A stretch of 64,000 nt of DNA from DYKG01 sp964596185 (GTDB lineage: Bacteria > Muiribacteriota > Ozemobacteria > Ozemobacterales > Ozemobacteraceae): NCBI GenBank assembly GCA_964596185.1, contig CAZQUE010000007.1, forward strand, positions 43,086 to 107,085, written 5' to 3'. A program made the position numbers and the translations under genes. Of the stretch, positions 17,966 through 27,224 are shown one piece after another; positions within the stretch are counted from its first letter, which is position 1; each line of letters opens with the position of its first letter. The notes beneath the pieces are model-generated. The model had not been told where the DNA came from. It saw only the letters and a list, made by a program, of their open reading frames with translations, and did no database searches.

Positions 17966-18795
17966 TAAGATTCGGTCTTTGCTGCATCTTTAAAGATCAA
18001 CCGATAAAATTTTCGACCACAACCGCCAGATTTTTGCTGACCATGGATAGGAATGGTCAGCTTGAAAAGCTTTCTGAGCTGTGTCTCAACAACGCCCGTT
18101 CATTACTGAAGGCATTTGAATTTTGCAAAGCGAACGACATCGGCTGCTTTCGCATTGTCAGCCAGATTCTTCCACTGAAGACCCATCCACAAATCGCCTA
18201 TGATTTTGATGATCTGCCTGACGGCAAAGAAATTGTAGATACTTTCAAAACCTGTGGCCAATTTCTGCAGAAAAATGGCCTGCGGGCCTCCATGCATCCA
18301 GATCAATTCGTTGTATTGAATTCACCAAATCCCGATGTCGTCAGCTCTTCAATCGCCGAAATTGAATATCAGGCCGTAATTGCCGAGCTCACCGGCGCAG
18401 ATGTCATCAACATTCATGGTGGCGGCGCTTATGGCGATAAAAAATCGGCCATGAAAAGATTTGCCGAAAATTTCGACAAACTCTCGACAAGAGCAAAATC
18501 AAGACTGACCGTTGAAAACGATGATAAAGTCTACAGTCCTGCCGATTTGCTGCCACTTTGCAAAAAGCTCAATATCCCGCTGGTTTATGACGTACATCAT
18601 CATCGCTGTCTAAAAGACAATCTTAGTGAAGAACAAGCTACCAAAAAAGCTCTGGCAACATGGAACCGAGAACCGATGTTTCATATTTCCAGCCCTTTGG
18701 AAGGCTGGCAAGGCCCCAAACCGCACCGACACCATGACTTTATCGACCCAGCAGACTTTCCTGAATTCTGGCAAAGTCTCAAACCTGACAATTGA
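17962..18795 (+). CDS. uvsE: UV damage endonuclease UvsE/UVDE, 3' end frameshifted
   Basis: 277 residues in this frame. UvsE is a TIM-barrel metal-dependent endonuclease that nicks 5' of UV photoproducts. Candidate metal ligands are visible in family order: H75, H112 (MHPDQF), H152 (IHGGG), E185 (VENDD), D210 and H213 (YDVHHHR), H241 and H258. The last ligand, the Glu of the C-terminal EAKxK motif, is missing here, because the frame stops at 18793 while the next frame continues with IEVEAKAKEIAVLKL to 18871. One extra base in AAA at 18781-18783 would explain this and a repaired protein would be about 302 residues. It is coupled to the MscS gene by an ATGA overlap. Confidence 0.88.
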   Translation: MIRFGLCCIFKDQPIKFSTTTARFLLTMDRNGQLEKLSELCLNNARSLLKAFEFCKANDIGCFRIVSQILPLKTHPQIAYDFDDLPDGKEIVDTFKTCGQFLQKNGLRASMHPDQFVVLNSPNPDVVSSSIAEIEYQAVIAELTGADVINIHGGGAYGDKKSAMKRFAENFDKLSTRAKSRLTVENDDKVYSPADLLPLCKKLNIPLVYDVHHHRCLKDNLSEEQATKKALATWNREPMFHISSPLEGWQGPKPHRHHDFIDPADFPEFWQSLKPDN

Positions 18796-18871
18796 AGTTG
18801 AAGCAAAAGCCAAAGAAATTGCAGTTCTTAAACTAATAAATGACCTTAAAAAACCAGGCAAAGCTACCTGA
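18782..18871 (+). pseudogene. Out-of-frame C-terminal tail of uvsE
   Basis: About 29 codons in the shifted frame, starting NLTIEVEAKAKE and ending KKPGKAT. The EAKxKE-AVLKL pattern matches the conserved end of UvsE proteins, which holds the last metal-binding Glu. It ends 8 bases inside the convergent gene's 3' end. Confidence 0.8.
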
Positions 18872-19820
18872 GTGAAAAAAACTCGCCCCAAAAGAAAATG
18901 TCAGTTTTCACCGATAGATTTTTGATTAGATAGACTGCAAGGTCATAGCTGGCAGAAAATCCCTTGTAAATATGATCGAGTTCGCCATAATGCTCAAGAA
19001 TAATTCTTTTGGGCCTGATCTGCTCAATAGCAATGTTTACCGCGTCAATAGTGGTTCCTGTTTGTTCAGGGTGACCATCTTCGAATTTCGGCCCAGGATT
19101 TCGCCAGGTAATGAATAAAATATCCGGCCCCACAGCCACATTTTTTAAACCCAGTGTGTAATCGAGATCGCCACAAAACACAAAGCGAAAACCACTGGAA
19201 AATTCTACTTCAAAAGCACTTGTAGCAACTTCTTCAGGAGAATTCCGCCACACATGATTTCCATGATGAGCTTTTATCAAAGTCTCATCTATTTTAATGG
19301 CCTCTTGATCAAGCAACCGGCCAATATCTTTCTGATCCGCGCCAATAGCACCAGGATGCATAAAAACTTGCTTGTTCAGCCTTCTGCATTCTCTGATCAG
19401 ATCGATATCAAAGTGATCAGCATGATTGTGGGTAACGAACAACACATCCATTGCCGCAGCAATAAGACCGGTCAGCCCCATTTCATCAGGCCAACCATAG
19501 TACCGAGGAAGCGCGATTACATCGAAACCGATCACCTGAGCTGCTGTTTTTACAAAAATGCCAGAGTTATACCACTGCAACACAATAATCTGGTCAGAAC
19601 CGGGCTTGGCCTTTAAAAAACTTTTTAATCCCTGCAACATTTTACCGGCAATTGCCTTCCAGACAAAGTTTGGCCAAACCGACAAATCATGAGGCGCCCC
19701 ATTGCGGCACTTTTCCTCCAGAAATCGCCCAAAATCAACGAGTCTGAAAAAAAATTCCGGCTCTTCTCGATCTGGTAATTCAGGAATTTCAAATGAGGAC
19801 TTTGCTAACATAATTTTCAT
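18864..19820 (-). CDS. Metallo-beta-lactamase-fold hydrolase (UlaG-like)
   Basis: About 319 residues. The metal-binding THNHADHFD motif is clear, followed by later ligand candidates (AHHGNHVW, FCGDLDYT and the C-terminal EHYGELDHI). The fold is that of UlaG/NAPE-PLD-like hydrolases with wide substrate range. The start is uncertain: ATG at 19820 begins near plausible coding sequence, while the frame stays open to an ATG at 19931; neither has a good ribosome site. It converges on uvsE, the 3' ends overlapping by 8 bases when the frameshifted tail is counted. Confidence 0.75.
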   Translation of the reverse strand: MKIMLAKSSFEIPELPDREEPEFFFRLVDFGRFLEEKCRNGAPHDLSVWPNFVWKAIAGKMLQGLKSFLKAKPGSDQIIVLQWYNSGIFVKTAAQVIGFDVIALPRYYGWPDEMGLTGLIAAAMDVLFVTHNHADHFDIDLIRECRRLNKQVFMHPGAIGADQKDIGRLLDQEAIKIDETLIKAHHGNHVWRNSPEEVATSAFEVEFSSGFRFVFCGDLDYTLGLKNVAVGPDILFITWRNPGPKFEDGHPEQTGTTIDAVNIAIEQIRPKRIILEHYGELDHIYKGFSASYDLAVYLIKNLSVKTDIFFWGEFFSLR

Positions 19821-19990
19821 TCTACGACTTTCGTAAATGCCGAGCAATCTGGAAAAGAGTCTCTTTTGATGATTTTGATGAAAAACGCCAAAAACACAGG
19901 GGTTTTTCAGGTAATTAATAGAAACGGTCATTCGCGCTGTTAACGGCAGTATTTTCTTGTAATATCGGCTTTATCGAAAAACCTCTGATT

Positions 19991-20019
19991 TTGACAGATA
20001 ATCACAACAGGAATAGAAT
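19991..20019 (+). promoter_or_regulatory. Near-consensus sigma-70 promoter of the SulP gene
   Basis: TTGACA at 19991-19996, 17-base spacer, TAGAAT at 20014-20019, about 52 bases before the start codon. Confidence 0.75.
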
Positions 20020-20071
20020 TCCCAGCCCATGCTAAACGCATTATTCAAGTTTTTCATCTGCAGGAACAATT

Positions 20072-21757
20072 ATGAACTCGCTCGAACCCAAATTAATCAC
20101 CGTTTTACGCGAAGGCTACGATCGCAACCAGTTTTTTAAAGATCTTCTCGCCGGCATTGTCGTGGGCATAGTCGCTTTGCCTTTGGCAATCGCATTTGCC
20201 ATTGCTTCAGGAGTAAAACCTGAACAAGGGCTTTATACCGCAATTATTGCAGGGTTTATCATTTCACTGCTTAGTGGGAGCAGAGTTCAAATCGGTGGCC
20301 CCACCGGTGCGTTCATCGTCCTTGTCTTTGAAATCGTCAGTAAATTTGGCTATGAAGGACTGGCTGTCGCCACAATGATTGCCGGCCTGATCCTAATAAT
20401 TCTTGGTTTTGCAAGACTTGGATCGATAATCCAGTTCATTCCGTACCCGGTTACGGTTGGCTTTACCAGCGGCATTGCTGTCGTCATCGCCTCAGGACAA
20501 ATTCGCGATGCCCTCGGCCTGCAAATGAGTGCCGTCCCGTCCGAATTTCTTCATAAAATATCTGCCTATGCAGACACAATCGGCACTTTCAACCCATGGG
20601 CCACGGGCATTACCCTGGCAACAATACTTATCATCCTCACTGTTCCCAGGTTTTTCCCGCGAATCCCCGGATCAGTCGTGGCACTGGTCGTTGTTACCGC
20701 TGCCGTAAAGGCCTTTGCCCTGCCGGTTGAAACTATCGGCAGTAGATTTGGTTCAATCCCCGGATCATTGCCAATGCCTCAATTGCCCAATATTGACTGG
20801 AAAGTTCTGCCCGACCTGATCTCGCCCGCCATCTCGATTGCTTTGCTGGCCGCCATTGAAAGTCTTCTTTCAGCAGTAGTCGCCGACGGCATGACCGGTC
20901 GCCATCATCGCTCAAATGCAGAGCTGGTAGCGCAGGGTGTTGCCAATCTCATTTCGCCCCTCTTTCTTGGAATCCCAGCCACAGGCGCAATCGCCAGAAC
21001 TGCCACCAATATAAAAAATGGCGGCAGATCTCCTTTCGCGGGACTGATTCACGCTGGCACTCTGCTGATAATTCTTCTGGTAGCCGGCAATCTAGCCAGC
21101 CTGGTGCCAATGGCTGTTCTTGCCGGAATTCTTTTGGTCGTTTCCTATAATATGAGCGAAATTCATCTTTTCAAAAGGATTTTACAGGGCACTACCAAAA
21201 GCGATGCCAGTGTTCTTCTTTGTACATTTGCATTTACCGTCCTGATCGATCTTACTGTTGCGATACAGCTAGGAATAGTCCTGGCCGCCGTGCTGTTCAT
21301 GAAAAGAATGGTCGACCTTGCAGAGGTTCAGTCGCTCGCCCCTGACGAAGCAACCGCCGACCGTATTTGCGCCACGGATGCCGCAGCCCTTTCGGGTCTT
21401 CCTGAAGGAGTTCTTGTTTACGAAGTAAATGGCCCGTTCTTCTTTGGTGCAGCCCACAAATTCACTTCAATGCTGGCAGGTTTCAGCACTGCCCCAAGAG
21501 TTATGATTTTGCGAATGCGCAACGTTGGCGCACTTGATGCGACTGGCCTGCGGGTTCTCGAAAGCCTGTTCAACAATCAGCTTTCTGGAGGGCCAAAACT
21601 GGTATTATCGGGAGTTCAGCCGCAACCGATGCGTGTTTTAACCAAATCCGGATTCGTAGAGCGCATTGGCAAAGAAAATGTTAACCCGAATCTCAACGCC
21701 GCCATAGCCAGAACCAATGAAATTCTAAAAGCATCTGAAGCTGATGAATCAAACTAA
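20072..21757 (+). CDS. SulP-family anion transporter with STAS domain
   Basis: 561 residues. The SulP transport core is seen from residue 24 (DLLAGIVVGIVALPLAIAFAIASG, QIGGPTGAF, YPVTVGFTSG, IPATGAIARTATN) and a C-terminal STAS domain from about 445 (GPFFFGAAHKF, MRNVGALDATGL). Such proteins carry sulfate, bicarbonate or other inorganic anions at the inner membrane; the substrate is not readable. AGGA sits seven bases before the ATG. Its TAA shares bases with the stop of the convergent radical SAM gene. Confidence 0.92.
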   Translation: MNSLEPKLITVLREGYDRNQFFKDLLAGIVVGIVALPLAIAFAIASGVKPEQGLYTAIIAGFIISLLSGSRVQIGGPTGAFIVLVFEIVSKFGYEGLAVATMIAGLILIILGFARLGSIIQFIPYPVTVGFTSGIAVVIASGQIRDALGLQMSAVPSEFLHKISAYADTIGTFNPWATGITLATILIILTVPRFFPRIPGSVVALVVVTAAVKAFALPVETIGSRFGSIPGSLPMPQLPNIDWKVLPDLISPAISIALLAAIESLLSAVVADGMTGRHHRSNAELVAQGVANLISPLFLGIPATGAIARTATNIKNGGRSPFAGLIHAGTLLIILLVAGNLASLVPMAVLAGILLVVSYNMSEIHLFKRILQGTTKSDASVLLCTFAFTVLIDLTVAIQLGIVLAAVLFMKRMVDLAEVQSLAPDEATADRICATDAAALSGLPEGVLVYEVNGPFFFGAAHKFTSMLAGFSTAPRVMILRMRNVGALDATGLRVLESLFNNQLSGGPKLVLSGVQPQPMRVLTKSGFVERIGKENVNPNLNAAIARTNEILKASEADESN

Positions 21758-23172
21758 ACTACTTTTTCTGCTGCTGCCAAAAGGTCTTCAAGCTTGGCGA
21801 ATTTACCTGCTTCAACCTGCAGATAAGCAAATCTAACAATGTTAATTATCTGAACATTGTTAAATTCAAAATTTACGTCGGCATCAGGAATATTTGCGTA
21901 GCGCCGCATTCTTTCTTCAGCATAATCGGCAAGCCCGTCATGATGACGATAAATTCTGGAAACATAACAGTTTTTCGAAAACTTTTCGGCCAATTCGGTA
22001 CCCGGATAAATAGAAACCGGGAAAAAGCTGAATTCACCCATTCCCAAAGTCTTGAGCTCAACGGCAAAATTGATCGTTGCCAGCATATCTTCAGCGTCCT
22101 CATCGGGAAATCCCAGCATAAAAAAACCTTTGCTGAAAATTCCATATCGCTTGAGCAATTCGACCGAATTTTTGACCCGCAGCAAGTTCAAATTCTTTTT
22201 TAATGAATGCTGCCTCAGCTGGCTCCCGGTTTCAATACCCATGGCCACATATATGCAACCACTCGAAGCCAGAGCTGCGACATCTTTTTCATTTAAATGG
22301 TCAGCACGGCCAATACAACAGTATTTGATCTGCATCGGTCTTATGCCTTCACAGAAATCATGCAGCCATTTTTTGTCAGAAAAAAAAGAATCATCCATAA
22401 AACCAAACTGTGAAGTCGGGTAGCGTTGCCGCTGAAAGACAATTTCATCCAGCACCCTTTTTACCGATTGTCGGCGCATTCCCTTCGGCCACAGAACCGG
22501 AGTCGCACAAAACACACAGCGTGCATTGCAGCCACGCGAAGTGGTCAGGAAAAGCCAGTCAGACATATCTATGGAAGCATGATAAGCGAAATAACGGTGA
22601 ATATTGATCAGGCCGAAATCAAGAAATGGGAGGCTGTCTAGATCGGCAATCGGCTCAGTTTCGGCAGTAAAAATTTTGCGACCTGATTCGCAGAAGGCTA
22701 TTCCAGCAATTTTATGCAAAAGCGATTTCTCAAACGTGGCATTTCTGTCAGCCGGCAAATCACTGCGCAAAATTTCTTCGAGACTGAGCTCTCCTTCACC
22801 GACAACTATTAAGTCCAGTAAATCATCATCAAGAAGGCTTTCAGCCGATGTTGTTGCCAGCGGTCCCCCGCCAACGATCCATATTTGCGGAAAAACTCTG
22901 CGAATTTCACAACATAGTTCCAAAGTCGTATCGCGAGTTGCCTGATAGAATGGCACCCCTACGAATCTTGGCTTTCTTTCTTCAATCTGGTGTAAAACCT
23001 CTTTCAGAGAAAGATTTTCTGAAACCGCGTCGAGAATCTGAGCCCGCAAGCCTTTATTATTCAGCCAACTCGCAAGATAAAGCAGGTTAAGGGGCTGCTT
23101 CATATCGGGAAGGTTCCCTGCGCCCCAGAGCAGAGGCAAAGCAATCAGCAGTATATCGGGCTGTACAATCAT
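21754..23172 (-). CDS. B12-binding-domain radical SAM protein
   Basis: 472 residues. N-terminal Rossmann-like cobalamin-binding domain (about 1-140; VGVPFYQATRDTT, WIVGGGPLATTSAE, IVVGEGELSLEEIL) then a radical SAM barrel with the cluster cysteines C215/C219/C222 in SRGCNARCVFC. This class includes methylases and ring-forming enzymes such as BchE; the target is unknown. The ATG overlaps the stop of the upstream radical SAM gene in an ATGA junction. A damaged paralogue lies at 24427-25323. Confidence 0.85.
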   Translation of the reverse strand: MIVQPDILLIALPLLWGAGNLPDMKQPLNLLYLASWLNNKGLRAQILDAVSENLSLKEVLHQIEERKPRFVGVPFYQATRDTTLELCCEIRRVFPQIWIVGGGPLATTSAESLLDDDLLDLIVVGEGELSLEEILRSDLPADRNATFEKSLLHKIAGIAFCESGRKIFTAETEPIADLDSLPFLDFGLINIHRYFAYHASIDMSDWLFLTTSRGCNARCVFCATPVLWPKGMRRQSVKRVLDEIVFQRQRYPTSQFGFMDDSFFSDKKWLHDFCEGIRPMQIKYCCIGRADHLNEKDVAALASSGCIYVAMGIETGSQLRQHSLKKNLNLLRVKNSVELLKRYGIFSKGFFMLGFPDEDAEDMLATINFAVELKTLGMGEFSFFPVSIYPGTELAEKFSKNCYVSRIYRHHDGLADYAEERMRRYANIPDADVNFEFNNVQIINIVRFAYLQVEAGKFAKLEDLLAAAEKVV

Positions 23173-24401
23173 TTAAGGCTATCAAGATGCCTGTTGCAGC
23201 GTTCCCAGAAATTGCCTTCATTGGCCAGGTTGTTTTTTAAATAGTCACTCAAATGCATCTTGCTCTTTCGACTCAATTCCAACAGTTTTTTGACCAGGGC
23301 AACCCTCTCTTCAAGCGATTGCTCGATTTTCCGTTCGCAGCGCTTTGTCCAAAGATCTTCTCGGGCAATTTCCAGAGCAGAAGTTATTGATTCATGACGA
23401 CGGTAAAGATAATGATCGACAAGCTTCAAATAGAGTTTATAGGTCGTTTCCGGGTCATCATGAGGCCTGTTAACCCAGAAATCCCATGGAGAGTCCCGAT
23501 CTATACGTGCAAACAAAGCCGTATACAAATCCTCACCCATTTCTGGAAAATTGGCGAGTATGCGAAACAACGTGCTCAACAAAGGAGGCTCCCAATAGTA
23601 TGGATCGGCCTGGTCCAATTGCATCAGATATTCATGCAATGTGTTGGGCAAATGACATACGGGTTGAAATTCAACTCTAAAACGTTTACCATCGCTCCAC
23701 TGCCTGAGGTTTCGTATCGTTTCGACACAATCAGCATAGGCCTCAGCCTCAGTCAGCATAGGACCTTTGACCAGAACATAACCTTTAAGCGTAGCACCTT
23801 TGCTGCGAATTATATCAAGACTGCTTTTCATGTCTTCAAAGCTGTCGGGTTTATTGTAAAGAGCCCTGATCAGCGGATTCGTCGACTCGATTCCTAGAGT
23901 TATCTCGAATTCGGTTTCGCCCAGGCGCTTTACCGCCTTACCAAGGTAGTCATTGTTTTTATCATCTTTGACAATATCGATTCCGTTGGTTTCAACCACA
24001 AGCTTTTGCATTTTAAGTTCAGTTGCCAGCGCAAAAATGTTCTCTCTCGATTCTGGAGAGATTTCATTGTCGTTGAAGAAAAAACCGTCGTTATAGATGT
24101 GCAGAGACTTGATTGGAACGTCAAGATTGGAATTAAACTGATCGACATATTTTCTCACCAGGGCGAACTGCTTTGAGAATTCGGCATCAGTAATTTTTCG
24201 ACCAAGACGGGAATTTTTCGTGCCACACATGGTACATCCGCCGGTTCTGATCGACCATTCACAACCCGAGTTATTGAGATAAGCAACGACCCGGTAAATA
24301 GGTTCACCCTTGTAATGATCGAAATATAGATTTATGCTTCTCGGCTCATTGGGGTCAGCATTGTTAAAGACAATATTTTGTACTACCGACGGTGAAACCA
24401 T
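23169..24401 (-). CDS. Radical SAM protein with C-x8-C-x2-C cluster motif (archaeosine-synthase/Elp3-like group)
   Basis: About 410 residues from the ATG at 24401, which has AAGGAG six bases upstream; the frame is open to 24452. The three cluster cysteines are C47, C56 and C59 in the pattern GCEWSIRTGGCTMCG, an unusual spacing shared with the Elp3-like radical SAM group that includes the archaeosine synthase radical SAM subunit. Other landmarks are YNDGFFFN, ETNGID and LGIESTN. The C-terminus is helical. It is flanked in the same operon by two B12-type radical SAM genes. Substrate unknown; a tRNA or nucleobase role is only suggested by family. Confidence 0.75.
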   Translation of the reverse strand: MVSPSVVQNIVFNNADPNEPRSINLYFDHYKGEPIYRVVAYLNNSGCEWSIRTGGCTMCGTKNSRLGRKITDAEFSKQFALVRKYVDQFNSNLDVPIKSLHIYNDGFFFNDNEISPESRENIFALATELKMQKLVVETNGIDIVKDDKNNDYLGKAVKRLGETEFEITLGIESTNPLIRALYNKPDSFEDMKSSLDIIRSKGATLKGYVLVKGPMLTEAEAYADCVETIRNLRQWSDGKRFRVEFQPVCHLPNTLHEYLMQLDQADPYYWEPPLLSTLFRILANFPEMGEDLYTALFARIDRDSPWDFWVNRPHDDPETTYKLYLKLVDHYLYRRHESITSALEIAREDLWTKRCERKIEQSLEERVALVKKLLELSRKSKMHLSDYLKNNLANEGNFWERCNRHLDSLK

Positions 24402-24426
24402 GTTTTTCTCCTTATGTGACTCTGTT

Positions 24427-25323
24427 TCAGCCCTTACCCTCATCTGCAGCACTGCTGATTAGTGCCGCAAGTTCTTCGATGCACGTTTTTTCGGCCCGGT
24501 CGACCTTTTCCCAGGCAAAGGAAATAACATCGATCATTTGCCGTTGATTCAATAATTGATTGAACCTTTTATTCAGCAAAGCCTGATTATCAAGATCTAT
24601 TTCCAGGCCATCGCGAATTATTTCCGGCATGTGTGCGTCAAGTCCTGATGCGAAAGACTCTGAAGGAAACTGCCTCGCAAGTTCAGTACCTGGATAAACA
24701 CTGACTGGAAAAATGCTGAAGTAGTCCATGCCAAGACGACGAAGCTCAACAGCCAGATTTATTGTATCGACCATTTCGTCAACCGTTTCATCGGGAAAAC
24801 CCAGCATGAAAAAACACTTGGTTTTTACTTCGTATTTTCTCAGCTCCCGCATTGTTTCAAACAAAAGATTTAAATTTAGATTTTTTTGAAGCTTTTTCTG
24901 TCGTTCGCAGTTGCCGGTCTCGACCCCGGGAAAAATTCTCAACTGATGCTTTATTTCATCAACCATCCGACCTGGCGAATATCGGCGCACAGGGCCGGGC
25001 CAAAGAACCGGAGTGCAGCAATAGCTGCAGCGAAAAGAACATCCGCGCGAACTGTTCAAAAAAAGAGTTTTTGGAACCCCTGATTTCAACTGGAAGTTAA
25101 AATAATAATCGTTATCTACAGCTGAAAAATCAAGAAACGGCAGCTTATCAAGATCCGCAATAGCTGTTCTTCTGGTATTGGCAACTATTTCTCCACCTTC
25201 GCGATAAACCAGACCAGCGAATTTCCTGAAAATAGAAGCTGAAATACCATGCAGAATGCGCGTCTCTGGCTTCAGCCCAAACGAAATCCTGGCCGATGGG
25301 ACTTTTTTGGCCCATTTCAGCAA
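24427..25323 (-). pseudogene. Decayed B12-binding radical SAM gene (N-terminus and part of barrel lost)
   Basis: 298-codon open frame whose residues 32-298 align by eye with the intact gene at 21754-23172. The cluster cysteines C95/C99/C102 (SRGCSFRCSYC) are kept. Two parts are missing: the whole cobalamin-binding N-terminal domain, replaced by an out-of-frame reading of the neighbouring secreted-protein gene, and about 59 residues of the barrel, as LRIFP runs straight into GVETGN where the paralogue has the strands between RYP and GIETG. The frame is kept at the inner junction. It cannot form a complete barrel, so it is probably inactive, or an assembly error. Confidence 0.7.
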
Positions 25324-25558
25324 AAAGAGCGATCAAATCAACCTTGGTCGGAGCACGCCAGCCATCACCGAGGCTTTTAATCCATTCCTGGGACTGATTC
25401 CAGTCCAGGTCAGCTTTGCCAACTTTCCATTCAAGTTTACACGCTGTAAAAACAGCATCTTCTTGACCAGCCGGGTTAGCTTCAGCAGCAAAGGCAACCG
25501 AACTGGCAAGCATCATCAGAAGAACCACAGAAAGACACAATCCCCAAAAATGTTTCAT
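25148..25558 (-). pseudogene. 3'-truncated DUF1566-like secreted protein
   Basis: The start is good: AAGGAGAAG before the ATG, and a signal peptide ending near AFAAE. Residues 35-100 show a DUF1566-like pattern (DWNQSQEWIKSLGDGWRAPTKVDLIALF, then WAEARDAHSAWYFSF). Around plus-strand position 25215-25245 family character stops and the radical SAM remnant begins in another frame, so the gene's 3' end is lost by a fusion or deletion. The remaining 136 codons end in junk sequence. Confidence 0.6.
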
Positions 25559-25604
25559 CTTTTCTTCTCCTTATTTTCAGGCCTAAAAGTTGGCCTAACA
25601 TCCC

Positions 25605-27224
25605 TTGATCGAACGACTTCCCGGTGCCTTATCGAGGCTGGGCATGAATTGCTTTGTCGAAATGCATGCAAGCAAACTGGAAGCAAATCAGGCAAGAATT
25701 GTCTTCGTCAGGCCAGGCCTGTTGAAAAATGCTGAAGGGAAACCAATGTCGGCTGATGAAACAAGAGAATTCGTCAAAAATTTTCTTCTTTTAAAGCTAA
25801 ATTACCAAAACAATCAAAATGAGGATCATTTTCAAAAAGTTTATGTCGATTGCCAGGCTGATCTGATGCAAATGTCACTCAATGGCAATACAGGTTCCGG
25901 CAGAGCCGTTTACTTCGGCAAACATTTCAACCTGAAAGGAATCGGCAAAACAATTCTGGCGACCTCCAGCGATAAAAATCATTCAAATGGCCATCTCGAC
26001 CTCGTCAGCGCCTTATGGGAAGCAATCTGCGCCAACGTCATCAGCACCAACCTCAAAACCGGAAGTGCTCCCGTTCTCGCGGTAATAGATACCATGCAAA
26101 ACATCGAAGTTCCATGGCGCGAGGGGAAATATCCCGGCGGCTTCATTGTCCGACTTGATCAAAACGGAGAATTTGACCGACCCACTCATCTTTTCTTTTG
26201 CAACCAACCAGTTTCAGCCGAATTCTTCAGAGAATTCGCCCGAAATCTGGGAAAACAGGATGCGGAAAAATTCATCGAACAGATCCTCCATGGCTGCTGG
26301 TCAGCCGGAAACATCTCCATTCATGGGCACATGATCGACTATGACACTGTTTTTGCACTTCGCAGCCGCGCTCCACAATGGTCTTATCGCCCGAACTGGC
26401 TCAGCAATTTTTTCGGTCTCGAAGGCAGCGGGCAGAAAAAGTTGTTGAAGGCGATGATCAATCATCCATTCAATACCGAAAAAATCCGCTGTCAGGAGGT
26501 TTATCGGATTTTTGACCAGTCAAGACAGCAGCATCTGCAAATACGCTTTCTCGACTTGATTGGCCTGAGGTCGCAGCAGACACTTTCGGATCTACCTTTA
26601 ACCCAAGCCGAATATGAAAAAATGGTAACTGATTTTAATGACCTGGCAACGAAAATCTTCGCAAATCTCAAAGCTACCGCCCCATGGGACGAAGAAAACC
26701 AGACGCTAGCCGTTTTTGATTTTTCCAGATTGCTGCGCTTTTTTCCGATTTGTTTCGAATGCAATTTTGGCAAAGTTGAAACAGCTTTGAGTTTACTGCG
26801 CAATTATTCAAAAAAGTTCGTCGAATCAAAAGTGGCCGGCATGACCGAAAGCATTGAAAAAATATTGCGAAAGAATTATGTCGTAACTTCTGAGGAACAG
26901 CTGCAAAATCTTGAAAGCAAGGCCCGAAGTTTTATCGAAAACTACTGCCAAATACTGGCCTTTTTCAGAAACAATCACCGCGAACTTTGGCAAGAACTTG
27001 TTTTAAAAGCCTATCTCATCAACGAGGAACGCACATATATGAATTGCCGGCCCGGCAACGACACCTTGGTTGCTCTGGTGCAGCATTTACAAGCCGGGAA
27101 ACTTTCTGCCAAGGAATTCTCCGATCGCATTCAAACAATTATTCTCGCCTGTGACCGCCGACAAATCAAATACTTGAAAAACTATTTCATTGCTGCTAAG
27201 ATAATGCAGAACCTTTTCTTTTAA
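25605..27224 (+). CDS. SelO-like (protein adenylyltransferase family) protein
   Basis: 539 residues from a TTG at 25605; ATG at 25644 with GAGG six bases ahead is the alternative. Landmarks parallel SelO/YdiU in order: GSGRAVYFGK, LKGIGKT, HSNGHLDLVSALWEA, then HGCWSAGNISIHGHMIDYDT where SelO has HGVMNTDNMSILGLTIDYG. SelO is a pseudokinase-fold enzyme that transfers AMP to proteins. The Asn before the strand and the metal-binding Asp of IDY are kept, but NTDN reads SAGN. The 3' end overlaps the antisense peptidase remnant by 138 bases. Assignment rests on motif order and is moderate. Confidence 0.5.
   Translation: MIERLPGALSRLGMNCFVEMHASKLEANQARIVFVRPGLLKNAEGKPMSADETREFVKNFLLLKLNYQNNQNEDHFQKVYVDCQADLMQMSLNGNTGSGRAVYFGKHFNLKGIGKTILATSSDKNHSNGHLDLVSALWEAICANVISTNLKTGSAPVLAVIDTMQNIEVPWREGKYPGGFIVRLDQNGEFDRPTHLFFCNQPVSAEFFREFARNLGKQDAEKFIEQILHGCWSAGNISIHGHMIDYDTVFALRSRAPQWSYRPNWLSNFFGLEGSGQKKLLKAMINHPFNTEKIRCQEVYRIFDQSRQQHLQIRFLDLIGLRSQQTLSDLPLTQAEYEKMVTDFNDLATKIFANLKATAPWDEENQTLAVFDFSRLLRFFPICFECNFGKVETALSLLRNYSKKFVESKVAGMTESIEKILRKNYVVTSEEQLQNLESKARSFIENYCQILAFFRNNHRELWQELVLKAYLINEERTYMNCRPGNDTLVALVQHLQAGKLSAKEFSDRIQTIILACDRRQIKYLKNYFIAAKIMQNLFF

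Noticed and set aside
25256..25735. Plus-strand frame across the 25.2-25.7 kb region
   Set aside because: It is antisense to the DUF1566-like signal-peptide gene and overlaps the SelO-like start in another frame with no family resemblance.
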